A DNA stretch of 64,000 nt from Verrucomicrobiia bacterium. Its GTDB lineage: Bacteria; Verrucomicrobiota; Verrucomicrobiia; Palsa-1439. The stretch spans positions 1-64,000 of the forward strand of contig DATLVI010000035.1 in assembly GCA_035577545.1 (NCBI GenBank), given 5' to 3'. The position numbers were made by a program, and so were the translations under genes. The notes beneath the pieces are model-generated. The model searched no databases. It saw only the letters and a program-made list of their open reading frames with translations, and was not told where the DNA came from. How positions within the stretch are numbered: position 1 is the first letter of the stretch; every line of letters begins with the position of its first letter. Positions 35,342-44,252 of the stretch are shown piece after piece.

Positions 35342-36514
35342 CTACCCCTTCAGGCTCTTGCAAAAAGCTTCGATCCGGTCGAGGCCTTTCTGGATGTTCT
35401 CCATCGAACAGGCGTAGCTGAGGCGCATGTGCGCATCGCTGCCGAAAGCGATGCCAGGGACCGCCGCAACCTTCTGTTCATCCAACAGCTTCGAGCAGAA
35501 AGCGGTCGAGTTGAGGCCGAACTTGGAAATATTCGGCAACATGTAAAAAGCGCCCATCGGTTTCACACAGGTAACACCCGGAATCTTCGTGAGCCGATCG
35601 TGCATGTACGCGCGGCGTTCGGTGAAGGCCTTGACCATCTCCCCGATGAACGACTGGTCGCCCTTCAATCCCGCAAGCGCGCCCTTCTGCGCAAAACTGG
35701 TCGGATTCGAAGTTGAATGCGACTGGATGGAGTCGATCGCGGCGGCGATGTGGTCCGGCGCGGCGATGTAGCCGAGACGCCAGCCGGTCATCGCGTAGGC
35801 CTTGCTGAAGCCGTTGACGGTGATCGTCAGGTCGTAAACCTCGCTGCCCAGGGACGCGAGGCTGACAAACTCGGTGCCATCGTAGACGATTTTCTCGTAA
35901 ATCTCGTCCGACAGCATGAGGATGTCCTCTTCCAGCGCCACTTCCGCGAGGGCTTGCAATTCCTCGCGAGTGTACACGGAGCCGGTCGGGTTGCCCGGTG
36001 AGTTGAGGATGATGAGCTTCGTGGCCGGCGTCATTGCGTCGCGGAACTGGTCCGGCGTGATCTTGAAGCCGTTCTCCTCTTCGGTTTGGACGGTCACGGG
36101 TGAGGCATCGGCGAGCTTGACCATTTCGGGGTAGCTCAGCCAGTACGGCGCGGGAATGATGACTTCGTCGCCTGCCTGGCAAGTCGCGAGGATGACGTTG
36201 AAACACGAATGTTTCGCGCCACAATTGACAATGACCTGGGATGGCTTGTAGTCGAGGCCATTCTCGTTCTTCAGCTTCTCCGCGATAGCGGCCCGTAATT
36301 CCGGGATGCCCGAGGATGGCGTGTACTTTGTGAAGCCGGCGGCCAGAGCCTGGGCGGCAGCATCCTTGATGTATTGCGGGGTATCAAAATCGGGTTCGCC
36401 GGCGCCGAAGCCGCACACATCAACTCCTTCCGCTTTGAGCTTTTTCGCCTTCGCATCGATGCCGAGGGTCAGCGACGGGGTCAGGGTTGTGGCGCGTTGT
36501 GCGAGCTGTTGCAT
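35342..36514 (-). CDS. aspC: Aspartate aminotransferase (class I, subgroup Ib)
   Basis: PLP enzyme exchanging amino groups between aspartate/oxaloacetate and glutamate/2-oxoglutarate. The 390-residue sequence has GAGEPDFDTP near the N-terminus, N171 in NSPGNPTG, D203 and Y206 in LSDEIYEKI, the Schiff-base K238 in NGFSKAYAMTGWRLGY and R246. The short N-terminus and the GEPDFDTP motif are typical of the Ib group (Thermus/Bacillus type). It lies 25 nt upstream of ychF and 55 nt downstream of the NDK gene. The symbol is by family convention; prephenate activity cannot be excluded. Confidence 0.94.
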   Translation of the reverse strand: MQQLAQRATTLTPSLTLGIDAKAKKLKAEGVDVCGFGAGEPDFDTPQYIKDAAAQALAAGFTKYTPSSGIPELRAAIAEKLKNENGLDYKPSQVIVNCGAKHSCFNVILATCQAGDEVIIPAPYWLSYPEMVKLADASPVTVQTEEENGFKITPDQFRDAMTPATKLIILNSPGNPTGSVYTREELQALAEVALEEDILMLSDEIYEKIVYDGTEFVSLASLGSEVYDLTITVNGFSKAYAMTGWRLGYIAAPDHIAAAIDSIQSHSTSNPTSFAQKGALAGLKGDQSFIGEMVKAFTERRAYMHDRLTKIPGVTCVKPMGAFYMLPNISKFGLNSTAFCSKLLDEQKVAAVPGIAFGSDAHMRLSYACSMENIQKGLDRIEAFCKSLKG

Positions 36515-36569
36515 GGGTGATCCTTCTGATTAAACTAATTAGACGATTCGAGATTTCAGAGTTGAGACT

Positions 36570-37760
36570 TCAAAGTTTACAGTTATACGACTCTTCGATG
36601 AGTGGCTTCAGGCTGTTCTCGCGGAGCTTGATGATTTTGATTTCCCGTTGCGCATTTTCGGCCGAATCGCTGGCGTGTGCGGCGTTAATCATAATGTCCT
36701 GGCCCAATTCACGGCGGATGGTGCCCGGCGGCGCCTTGCGCGGATCGGTGGGACCGAGGACGTTGCGAATCTTGGAAACGGCATCCGGCCCTTCGTAAAC
36801 GACCGCCAGTATTTTCTCCATTCCGGGTTGGGACTTGGCGGGGCCAGAGCAGTCTTCCGGCCGGCGGCCCGTCATGAACTGCACGATTTGGCTGAACTGC
36901 TCGTCTGCAAAGAGCGGACCCATGAGTTCACCCAGCGCTTTCTCGGTCTGCGGGTTGAGTCCAAAGCCGAGTTCCTTCTCCAGGGCCAGACGCGCGCGCT
37001 GACCCGTGATGTCCTTGAGTTTTTCACGGAGAATTGCGCGGACAGGTCCATAGAACTCTTCCGCTTCGCCCACGCTCATGCGATGGACCTGAATGGCGAT
37101 GATGTAGAGGCCCGTGCGTGAAAGCATGTCGACGATGTTGCCCGGGCGCGCACTCGGGAAACGGAAATTGTCGGGCTTTAGCAGGACGAGTGTCTGCTCG
37201 ATTTTCGCGTTCTTGGGATAGGGGACGACGTTTTCGAGGAAGCCGCCGTCACTCTCGGAGTACTTGGCCCACAGCTTGAGCTTGGCCTCGGCCTCTTCGG
37301 AGTTGGGCGCGGCCAACACGGCCGGCTCAAAGTATTTTACCTGGCCATCCGAGCCGACGACGTAATCGCCGTAGGTATCGCGAATGGTTTCGCCCGCGGT
37401 GCCTTTGTCAGAGTGAAAGCTGCCGACGACCTGCCGCACTTTGGCCACGGCGTCCTCGCCGCGGAACAACAGCATCATTACGCGGCGGCGCTGGCCGGTC
37501 TTCGGGTCGGGCGAATAATTGTCGAGAATGTACTGCCGAATAAGCTCCTGAATCTTGCGGTCCTGCGGGTCCTTCGTCGAAATGGTGACCTCGGCATAGC
37601 GTTCGACAAGCTCGCGGCTGGGGGCAAACATCCGTGCTGCCACCAGCTCCAGCGCGGTGCGCGTGAACAGGCGGGCGATCACGCCGCCCGTGCGTGATTT
37701 GTGAACCGTGTACGGGTTGATCAGTACGTAAGCCAACTCTTCTTTTTTTGCGCTCATCAC
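36570..37760 (-). CDS. Tandem nucleoside-diphosphate-kinase-domain protein
   Basis: Transfers terminal phosphates between nucleoside triphosphates and diphosphates. The 396-residue chain has two NDK-like halves, against one ~140-residue unit in ordinary Ndk. The C-terminal half (from about residue 190, TLVLLKPDNFRFP) is enlarged and keeps the active site: GPTDPRKAPPGTIRREL followed by NAAHASDS with the phosphohistidine at H362. The N-terminal half (TGGVIARLFTRTALELVAARMF, FHSDKGTAGETIRDTYGD) has lost the N-x-x-H motif, so it is probably structural or regulatory. It is upstream of aspC on the same strand. Confidence 0.85.
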   Translation of the reverse strand: MMSAKKEELAYVLINPYTVHKSRTGGVIARLFTRTALELVAARMFAPSRELVERYAEVTISTKDPQDRKIQELIRQYILDNYSPDPKTGQRRRVMMLLFRGEDAVAKVRQVVGSFHSDKGTAGETIRDTYGDYVVGSDGQVKYFEPAVLAAPNSEEAEAKLKLWAKYSESDGGFLENVVPYPKNAKIEQTLVLLKPDNFRFPSARPGNIVDMLSRTGLYIIAIQVHRMSVGEAEEFYGPVRAILREKLKDITGQRARLALEKELGFGLNPQTEKALGELMGPLFADEQFSQIVQFMTGRRPEDCSGPAKSQPGMEKILAVVYEGPDAVSKIRNVLGPTDPRKAPPGTIRRELGQDIMINAAHASDSAENAQREIKIIKLRENSLKPLIEESYNCKL

Positions 37761-37825
37761 TTAACTTGATTTAATGAATTGGGACAGCCAAACGACACCT
37801 GTGTAATGCTAATCAAAACAAACCA

Positions 37826-37853
37826 CCCTCGCAAGCCAGTCGGCCAGCGAGGG
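37826..37853 (-). terminator. Probable terminator of the DUF5679 gene
   Basis: CCCTCGC and GCGAGGG form a perfect 7-bp stem, followed on the minus strand by TGGTTTGTTTTGATT. It sits between the DUF5679 stop and the NDK start. The T-run is interrupted, so confidence is moderate. Confidence 0.5.
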
Positions 37854-37908
37854 ACTCATACTCACTTTTTTCCAGGACCAATTGGCCCGGTCACGATGCG
37901 TCGTGAGC

Positions 37909-38058
37909 CTACTTCTTCCCGCCCATGATGCGGAACAATTTCGTGCCGCAATCGGGACAAACTCCCTGCATGGCAGGACGCCCGTTCTTCATGGTGACTT
38001 CCTGAGCATTTGCCATTTCCTTCTTCGCCTTGCATTTTACACAATAAGCTTCAGCCAC
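37909..38058 (-). CDS. DUF5679 zinc-ribbon mini-protein
   Basis: A 49-residue protein with two Cys pairs, C6-x2-C9 (AYCVKCK) and C34-x2-C37 (GVCPDCG), around the conserved VTMKNGRPAMQG block. This is the DUF5679 pattern found in many bacteria and archaea, thought to bind zinc. Function is unknown. The start is a GTG at 38058 preceded by GGGAGGTGA at good spacing; longer upstream readings lack conservation. It is followed by its own terminator-like stem. Confidence 0.88.
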   Translation of the reverse strand: MAEAYCVKCKAKKEMANAQEVTMKNGRPAMQGVCPDCGTKLFRIMGGKK

Positions 38059-38244
38059 GGCGTTCACCTCCCTTGGGTCCGAATTTGACTTGGAAAACTG
38101 GCTGTATCTTACCGGCAGCGCCCGGCGAGCGTCAAGGGGCAAAAACTGTGACAAAAATTCGCAATGAAACGGCTAAGTACAGTTGTGTTTTTGGCCAGAC
38201 CGTGCTACTATTCGCATCCGTTAGGCATCCAGTAAACACGAGGT

Positions 38245-39090
38245 ATGGAGACTACTCTGACGAGCCAACGAGTCCATGTCGAGGCCTTGGTCGGGCGTCG
38301 GTTCCGCCCGTTCGCGTTGGCGGTGGTGTTCGCTCTATCGGCGGCCTGCGAGCGCTCCGCTCCCGTCTCGGATGTCACCGCCGAGCAGGAGGTCAACTAC
38401 CTGCGGGCCAAGAAGCTTTACGAACAGCAAGACTTCCCCGCCGCGGCGGAGTTCTATAAGAAGACGCTGTCGGCGAACCCGGACTTTGCCAAGGCCCACC
38501 TGGAGTTGGGCCTGTTGAGCGATGATAAACTGGGCGATCCGATCGCTGCGATTTACCATTATCGGCGTTACCTGGAGTTGCGGCCCGATTCTGAGAAGAG
38601 GAAATTGGTCGAAGATTTCATCGAACGCGCCAAGTTGTCGTTGGCGGCGAAGTTACCTCAATCACCGGTCGTCGATCCGGGTGAGTTGGCGCGCTTGCAA
38701 AGCGACAAGGCGGCGCTTCTGCAGGAAAATGCTACGCTTCGCTCCCGCGTTGCCGAACTGGAGAAAACGGTAACCGTGACTGCGACATCGGCCGCTGAAC
38801 CGCTGACCGCAGCGGTCGTTTCGACGCCGGCACCGATCAGTGTGGTGACGCCGGGTTCTGCGCCCCCCATCGTCATGGCGGCCGCGCCGATAACGGTGTT
38901 CGCCGAGCCATCGACCACAGAGTTGTCGCGGGCTCGCACGTATGTCGTGCAAAGAGGGGATACATTGCAGTCGCTGGCCTTGCGGTATTATGGCACTCGG
39001 TCGGCTTGGGAGAAGATATACCAGGCGAATCGGGGCGGTCTCCCGAGCAAGGACCAGTTGAAGGTGGGCCAGCAGTTGATGATTCCGTAG
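38245..39090 (+). CDS. TPR- and LysM-containing envelope lipoprotein
   Basis: A 281-residue protein. The N-terminal hydrophobic stretch ends in LSAAC with Cys at 35, a plausible lipobox. TPR-like repeats follow (VNYLRAKKLYEQQDFPAAAEFYKKTL, AKAHLELGLL), then a coiled-coil segment (AALLQENATLRSRVAELEKTV) and a Pro/Ala/Thr linker. The C-terminal LysM domain (about 233-281, YVVQRGDTLQSLALRYYGT) should bind peptidoglycan. It may thus tether the outer membrane to the wall. It lies 34 nt upstream of an envelope protein and an ABC transporter on the same strand. Confidence 0.82.
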   Translation: METTLTSQRVHVEALVGRRFRPFALAVVFALSAACERSAPVSDVTAEQEVNYLRAKKLYEQQDFPAAAEFYKKTLSANPDFAKAHLELGLLSDDKLGDPIAAIYHYRRYLELRPDSEKRKLVEDFIERAKLSLAAKLPQSPVVDPGELARLQSDKAALLQENATLRSRVAELEKTVTVTATSAAEPLTAAVVSTPAPISVVTPGSAPPIVMAAAPITVFAEPSTTELSRARTYVVQRGDTLQSLALRYYGTRSAWEKIYQANRGGLPSKDQLKVGQQLMIP

Positions 39091-39124
39091 TCGGTTAAGC
39101 AGGTAGGGAAGTAGCGAGACTTGT

Positions 39125-39988
39125 ATGCTGAACAGGGTATTGGCAGGGTTGGTGATTGCGTTTTGGGTGGCCATGATGGCCACCCTTGTGCGCGTCGAGA
39201 TTTTCCCCCAGCCGACCGTCCTCGAAACGGTCCCGAACGACCGTATCTTAAAAAAGATATTCGCGAACTCCAATCCTGCCCGTCTGGATGTGTTCTATCG
39301 CAAAATTCCCATCGGAATATGCGAGATTCGAATCCAGCCAAGGATGAATGATAAGCCGGTGGAGCAAATAGGGTCAGGACAACAACCCGATGGCTACGAA
39401 GTTACCACCGATTTGAAGATGAACCTCTATATGCTCGGCTCGCAAACCCGATTATCCCTGGATGGCAAGAGCGAATTCAACCCGAAATTGGAGCTGGATG
39501 GATTCGATATCAGTGCGATCTTTGGTGACAGTCGTGTCGATATCAAGGGAAGCGACCGCACCAGGAAGGTGAAAGTCGTTTTCAGCTACGACGGCATCCA
39601 TGATGAGCGCACCCTCGACTTTGATCAGGTCAAGGGAGCCGGTTTTGCCAGCGCCATTGGTATGCCGGGACTGGGGAATCTGGGTTTTCTCGGCAGCGGA
39701 ATGCCCGGTTCGCTGACAGCATCGTCGGACAGCGAGCGGGCGATGGGGACGCGGCCAGAGACCACCACGTACTACGACCGGGTTGAGATCGCAGGCGATT
39801 CGCAGCGTGTGTACCTGATCGACACAAAGGTCGATGACCAGATGTGGACGAAAATATGGGTCGACGATTCGGGCCAGGTGCTGAAAGTGACCACGTCACT
39901 CGGGTTGGAGATGCTTAGCGCTGGATTGACGGATGGAACGGATTATCAGCCGAGACGACTAATGCGCCGGGCGCACCGAATGGAATGA
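39125..39988 (+). CDS. Membrane-anchored envelope protein, DUF3108-like
   Basis: A 287-residue protein with one N-terminal membrane segment (VLAGLVIAFWVAMMATLV) and then a beta-rich periplasmic body (ARLDVFYRKIPIGICEIRI, DVRVxxxG-type strands, VYLIDTKVDDQMWTKIWVDDSGQVLKV). The strand pattern ending in an 'xVYVDxxGxVLK' hairpin is like DUF3108/lipid-binding half-barrel proteins, but this is by eye. It ends four nt before the ABC ATPase start, so it probably works with that exporter. Confidence 0.6.
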   Translation: MLNRVLAGLVIAFWVAMMATLVRVEIFPQPTVLETVPNDRILKKIFANSNPARLDVFYRKIPIGICEIRIQPRMNDKPVEQIGSGQQPDGYEVTTDLKMNLYMLGSQTRLSLDGKSEFNPKLELDGFDISAIFGDSRVDIKGSDRTRKVKVVFSYDGIHDERTLDFDQVKGAGFASAIGMPGLGNLGFLGSGMPGSLTASSDSERAMGTRPETTTYYDRVEIAGDSQRVYLIDTKVDDQMWTKIWVDDSGQVLKVTTSLGLEMLSAGLTDGTDYQPRRLMRRAHRME

Positions 39989-39992
39989 ACAG

Positions 39993-40736
39993 ATGATTCT
40001 GACAGAACACTTAACCAAGAGCTACGGCGGCCTGATTGCTGTCAACGACCTGAACCTGGACATCCCCCAGGGGCAGTTTTTCGCCTTTCTGGGTCCCAAC
40101 GGCGCGGGCAAGACGACCACGATCAAGCTGCTCGCCGGGCTGCTGAAGCCCATGTCCGGTCGCGCGCTGATTGGCGGTTATGACATCCAGAAGAATCCTG
40201 TCGAAGCGCGCAAGATCCTCAGCTATGTGCCGGACATGCCGTTTCTGTACGACAAACTGGAACCCATGGAGTTCATGCTCTTCGTCGGCCAACTGTTCGG
40301 GATGGATCGGGTTGATGTGGTACGCGCGAGCGACGAATTGTTCGACGTCTTTGGCCTCGATGAAACACGCCGACAGATGATTGAGAATCTTTCACACGGT
40401 ACGCGGCAACGGCTCGTGATCGCGTCCGCGTTGCTGCACCAGCCTAAGGTGATCATCATTGACGAGCCAATGGTCGGGCTCGATCCCCGTAGCGCCCGCG
40501 TCGTGAAGAACGTGCTCAAAGAGCGTTCGCGCGCCGGTGTGACGGTGTTCCTCTCAACGCATGTTCTCCACATCGCCGAGGAACTGGCGGACCAGGTGGG
40601 CATTCTCAACCGCGGCAGGCTGATTGCTGTGGGCACGATCGACGAATTGCGCGAGGTAAGCGGCGAGAAAGGCGAACTGGAAGATGCATTCCTGGCGTTG
40701 ACGCGCGGGGAGGAGACAGCCGCCGGGCTACCATGA
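39993..40736 (+). CDS. ABC transporter ATP-binding protein
   Basis: Energises the permease encoded next to it. Motifs in order: Walker A GPNGAGKTT at 34-42, a Q-loop replaced by the LSYVPDMPFLYDKL region, the signature LSHGTRQR at 133-140, Walker B VIIIDEP with D157-E158, and the H-loop in STHVLH. The 247-residue, single-domain form and the 'GLLKPMSGRALIGGYD' block match ABC-2 type exporters. Stop and permease start overlap by four nt (ATGA). Confidence 0.95.
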   Translation: MILTEHLTKSYGGLIAVNDLNLDIPQGQFFAFLGPNGAGKTTTIKLLAGLLKPMSGRALIGGYDIQKNPVEARKILSYVPDMPFLYDKLEPMEFMLFVGQLFGMDRVDVVRASDELFDVFGLDETRRQMIENLSHGTRQRLVIASALLHQPKVIIIDEPMVGLDPRSARVVKNVLKERSRAGVTVFLSTHVLHIAEELADQVGILNRGRLIAVGTIDELREVSGEKGELEDAFLALTRGEETAAGLP

Positions 40737-42475
40737 ACGCGCTACAGTTCTTTCGTTTGTTTGCCGGGGTGAATGCCTGCATTTTACGTCGCCGCGTTCT
40801 TGCGGTGCGGGAAAAGTCGTTTCTGATGGTTTCCGTAATCACCCTGTTCGTGATCGGCTATTGGTTTGCGGGTTACACGGTGTTCTTCATGGGCTTCCAT
40901 AAGCTGGGGGAATTGCCGGGGATGCAGGGGCTGGTGGTGGACCGCATGCTGTATCTGTTTTTCGCTTTCCTGTTTTTGATGTTGATGTTCTCCAACATGA
41001 TCATCGGCTACTCCACGCTCTTCAAGAGCCAGGAAACACAATGGATGCTGACGCTGCCGGTGCGTAGTCTGGATGTGTTTCGATGGAAACTGATGGAGAC
41101 CACCCTTCTGGCGAGTTGGGCATTCCTGTTCCTGTCGGCGCCCTTGATGGCCGCTTATGGAAACGCGCGGCACGTATCCATAGGGTTTTACCTGAAGGTC
41201 TTCCTGTTGTTTATACCCTTCACCGTGATCCCGGCGGCCATCGGTTGTGTGGCGATTTTGATCGTGACACGCTACCTGCACCGCCACATTTTCAAGTGGA
41301 TGCTCTTTGGCGTGGGCTTTGTTGGGATTGTGTGCGCGATTATTTTCCTGAAGCCGATGCAGGCGGAGGATCTGGAAAATGCGCACATCGTGGCGGCGTT
41401 GCACCAGTTGCTCCACACCAGTCACGTGGCGGTGCAACCGATCTTACCAAGCTACTGGGTCGCCTCAAGCATGATCGCGTGGGGCGAAGGATGGTCGGGG
41501 CGAGGGGCTTTCTTCTTTCTGGTTCTCCTGAGCAACGCCATGATGGCCACGCTGGTCAGCGTCACCGTCAGCCGCCACTTATACTACGAAGGCTGGTCCC
41601 GCAATCACAGCCAGGGCCACTTTGAGCTTGGCGTCCCATTGCTGGACACCCCTATCAGTCTGCCGCACACCGCCCTCGTCGAGCGCTTCGTGAACTTGTG
41701 GCCGCGGATGCACCATGCCACCCGCGCACTCGTGATCAAGGACATTCGTGTGTTCTGGCGCGACACGTCGCAGTGGAGTCAGTTCGTCATCTTTTTCGGC
41801 CTACTGGGGATGTATGTGCTCAACCTCCGCAGCGTTGCCTACGACCGGAACATGGAACTCTGGGCGAGCTTTGTTTCCTTCCTCAACCTGGGGGCCTCGA
41901 GTATGACGCTGGCGACGCTCACAACCCGCTTCGTGTTTCCCCAATTCAGCCTGGAAGGTAAACGTTTGTGGATGATCGGAATGGTGCCCTACGGGTTGAA
42001 GCGGGTGCTGCTGGAGAAATTCTGGCTCAGCAGTGTCTGCACTGCGGCCATCACGCTGGTTCTCATGCTCACGTCGAGTTGGATGCTCCATATACCGGGC
42101 GGGCTCACGTTGCTGTTCGCTTCCACCGTGGTCGTCATGAGCTTTTCGCTGTGCGGCATTGCGGTGGGCATTGGCGCCCTGTTTCCAAACTTCAGTTCCG
42201 GATCGACGGCCAACCGTCGCGACGATAATCCCGCGAAGATCGTCTCTGGTTTTGGCGGCACATTCTGTTTCATCCTGAGTCTTGTCTATGTGGTGGTGGT
42301 CATTGGTGCGGAAGTGACACCGATGTACACGGGTTTTGCCATCGGCAGCCTCGGGGAGCGAGTCCAGCCGTGGGGGTACGTCTTTTCCTGGGTTTTCGTC
42401 TCACTCTTCAGCCTTGCGGCCACCAGCATCCCCATGTCGCTCGCCTTGAAGAAGGTCGAGTCACTGGAACTCTGA
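40733..42475 (+). CDS. ABC-2-type exporter permease
   Basis: A 580-residue integral membrane protein with about a dozen hydrophobic segments, including FLMVSVITLFVIGYWFAGY, FLFLMLMFSNMIIGYSTLF, FLLFIPFTVIPAAIGCVAI and FCFILSLVYVVVVIGAEV. The layout, with a short cytoplasmic start and a KSQETQWMLTLPV coupling-helix-like loop, is that of ABC-2 exporters of the putative YhaP/YtrC type. The substrate is unknown. It overlaps the ATPase gene by four nt and is preceded by envelope protein genes, so it may export an envelope component. Confidence 0.85.
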   Translation: MNALQFFRLFAGVNACILRRRVLAVREKSFLMVSVITLFVIGYWFAGYTVFFMGFHKLGELPGMQGLVVDRMLYLFFAFLFLMLMFSNMIIGYSTLFKSQETQWMLTLPVRSLDVFRWKLMETTLLASWAFLFLSAPLMAAYGNARHVSIGFYLKVFLLFIPFTVIPAAIGCVAILIVTRYLHRHIFKWMLFGVGFVGIVCAIIFLKPMQAEDLENAHIVAALHQLLHTSHVAVQPILPSYWVASSMIAWGEGWSGRGAFFFLVLLSNAMMATLVSVTVSRHLYYEGWSRNHSQGHFELGVPLLDTPISLPHTALVERFVNLWPRMHHATRALVIKDIRVFWRDTSQWSQFVIFFGLLGMYVLNLRSVAYDRNMELWASFVSFLNLGASSMTLATLTTRFVFPQFSLEGKRLWMIGMVPYGLKRVLLEKFWLSSVCTAAITLVLMLTSSWMLHIPGGLTLLFASTVVVMSFSLCGIAVGIGALFPNFSSGSTANRRDDNPAKIVSGFGGTFCFILSLVYVVVVIGAEVTPMYTGFAIGSLGERVQPWGYVFSWVFVSLFSLAATSIPMSLALKKVESLEL

Positions 42476-42580
42476 CCACGCTTCGGGCCCGATGCAGGTA
42501 TTTTTGCAGCCAAATAGCGCAAACAGTCTTTACTTTTTCCGGCACCCTGCTATGCTCCGCCCAACAAGGAGGAGGTTTGT

Positions 42581-43222
42581 ATGAAACAGGGGGGAGGTGG
42601 CGCCGCCACCATTATGCCCGAATCCAGTATCGGGCCGACGCTTTCCGTTGTCGAACTGCCGCAACATCGTGAAGAGGTCGATTCAAAACTCGATCAGGCC
42701 CGCGAACACTTGCTCACGTTGCGCCGTCAACAGGAAGAGCTCGAACGCCAGAAGGGCGAACTCGAAGAACTGCGCCGCAAGCAGGAGGAGTACAGCCGCG
42801 GTCGCGCCGAGATCACCGACAATCTTGCCCGGGGCCTGCTGGCCCTTGAACGCCAGCAGATCGAATCCCAGCGGCTTGCCGAACTTTCCAGCAAGACCAT
42901 CGACGCCTTCCGTGATTATGCCGAGCAGATTCAGCAAATCAACGATGGAGACTGGAACAGCAGCAACGTCCGCGCCGAATTGAGCCGGGCGCTCGGTGTC
43001 ATCGAGGGTGCGCGCCTCGAGTATAACCGCGCCCGCACCAAACTCGATTGCCTTAATCCGGCGGCTGGTCAGGACAATGCGATCCTTCCCGCGGGCGCGA
43101 CGAGGAAACCTGTCAGCAGGGATGAAATTGTGCGTTACGCCTGCCTTGGCGCTGCCGCGTCGGCGCCGCTGATTTTGGCGGGGACGATCTGGCTGATCGC
43201 GCTGCTCACCGTGAAGCATTAG
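42581..43222 (+). CDS. Coiled-coil protein with C-terminal membrane anchor
   Basis: A 213-residue protein with no known domain. Residues about 30-95 are a strongly charged coiled coil (QEELERQKGELEELRRKQEEY). A second helical stretch follows, and one hydrophobic helix lies at the very C-terminus (LGAAASAPLILAGTIWLIALL), so it is tail-anchored with its body in the cytoplasm. The start follows CAAGGAGGAGG. The next gene, 14 nt downstream, encodes another tail-anchored protein, suggesting a membrane pair. Confidence 0.65.
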   Translation: MKQGGGGAATIMPESSIGPTLSVVELPQHREEVDSKLDQAREHLLTLRRQQEELERQKGELEELRRKQEEYSRGRAEITDNLARGLLALERQQIESQRLAELSSKTIDAFRDYAEQIQQINDGDWNSSNVRAELSRALGVIEGARLEYNRARTKLDCLNPAAGQDNAILPAGATRKPVSRDEIVRYACLGAAASAPLILAGTIWLIALLTVKH

Positions 43223-43236
43223 CACAAAGGATGGCC

Positions 43237-43797
43237 ATGTCATTGCGCTGGAAACATCCCGATCCGATTGATCGCGCCATCACTGATCTGGATCAACAGA
43301 TTGCAACTGTGCAGCGCCAGATGCGTGAGGTTAGTGGCGGCCCCTTACGCGCCCACGGGATTCGTCCTGTGGATACGACTGCGGGAGGGCGAAGCCTGGC
43401 ATCCGTAGCAACTTTCGCTGGATTTGTGAAAGGGATGCTCGCGCTGCCCCGGCGCGAGTTACGTACCTCCGATCGAGTGCGCGAGGACCTGTTTGATGTG
43501 GCCGCAGAACCGCTGAAGGAACTGGAAGCGGAACCGATCGCCTTCGCGAAAAAGCCTGAGACCGATCTCTTCGCGCACCCGCCTTTGTCCGTGAACCCCG
43601 CTTTCGCGGGCACGGCGGCCCTGGAAACCGCCCAAGTGGTACCGCCGCAGGAAAAGCTCGCGCACTATCTTGGGGCGGGAAGCATCCGGAGTTATAAGCC
43701 GCTCAAGCGGGTACAACGACAAACGCGGAATCGCTTTTTCATGTGGCTGGGGTTATCCTTCTTCGCGCTATGGATAATCTGGTTCGTGATCCGGTGA
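43237..43797 (+). CDS. Tail-anchored protein of unknown function
   Basis: A 186-residue protein. The first 35 residues form a short helix (DRAITDLDQQIATVQRQM). A Pro-rich, probably disordered middle with AHPPLSVNPAF follows, then a basic stretch (LKRVQRQTRNRF) and a single C-terminal membrane helix (WLGLSFFALWIIWFVI). The ATG at 43237 is preferred because AAAGGA is correctly spaced; an ATG six nt earlier is too close. It overlaps the start of the alkyltransferase gene. No family recognised. Confidence 0.6.
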   Translation: MSLRWKHPDPIDRAITDLDQQIATVQRQMREVSGGPLRAHGIRPVDTTAGGRSLASVATFAGFVKGMLALPRRELRTSDRVREDLFDVAAEPLKELEAEPIAFAKKPETDLFAHPPLSVNPAFAGTAALETAQVVPPQEKLAHYLGAGSIRSYKPLKRVQRQTRNRFFMWLGLSFFALWIIWFVIR

Positions 43798-44252
43798 TCG
43801 TCCCGACGAAGCTGGGCGCGTTTCGGGTCCAGTTCTCATTTCGTGGACTTACCCGCCTGGAGTTTTGCAAAGACGGCGGTGTGCTTCACATATCGAAGCA
43901 ACTGGCGGAGACCCTCCCGTACGATCTGACGCGCAAACTACAACAATACGCCGAAGGCAAATCCGTCCGCTGGGAAATCCCGCTTGACCTTTCATCAGGT
44001 ACCATTTTCCAGCGACAAGTATGGCATGCGCTCACCAAGATTCCGTATGGCGAGACGCGTTCGTACGGCTGGATTGCAAAACAAATCGGCAAGCCCAAAG
44101 CCTCGCGAGCGGTTGGCGCCGCGTGTGGCGCGAACCCGGTACCTGTTATCGTCCCCTGTCATCGCGTGATCGCGGGCGACGGCTCGCTCGGTGGCTTTGG
44201 CGGCGGGTTGCCGATGAAACGGCGATTGCTCTCGTTGGAGAGGGATCACTGA
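43770..44252 (+). CDS. Methylated-DNA-protein-cysteine S-methyltransferase (MGMT/Ogt)
   Basis: Suicide repair enzyme that removes alkyl groups from O6-alkylguanine onto a cysteine. The acceptor C130 is in the invariant PCHRV motif (VPVIVPCHRVIAGDGSLGGFGGGL). The winged-helix part has FQRQVWHALTKIPYGETRSYGWIAKQIGKPKASRAVGAA. The ATG at 43770 gives 160 residues and lies inside the end of the preceding gene; a GTG at 43743 is less likely. The stop overlaps the ATG of the next gene by one base. Confidence 0.95.
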   Translation: MDNLVRDPVIVPTKLGAFRVQFSFRGLTRLEFCKDGGVLHISKQLAETLPYDLTRKLQQYAEGKSVRWEIPLDLSSGTIFQRQVWHALTKIPYGETRSYGWIAKQIGKPKASRAVGAACGANPVPVIVPCHRVIAGDGSLGGFGGGLPMKRRLLSLERDH

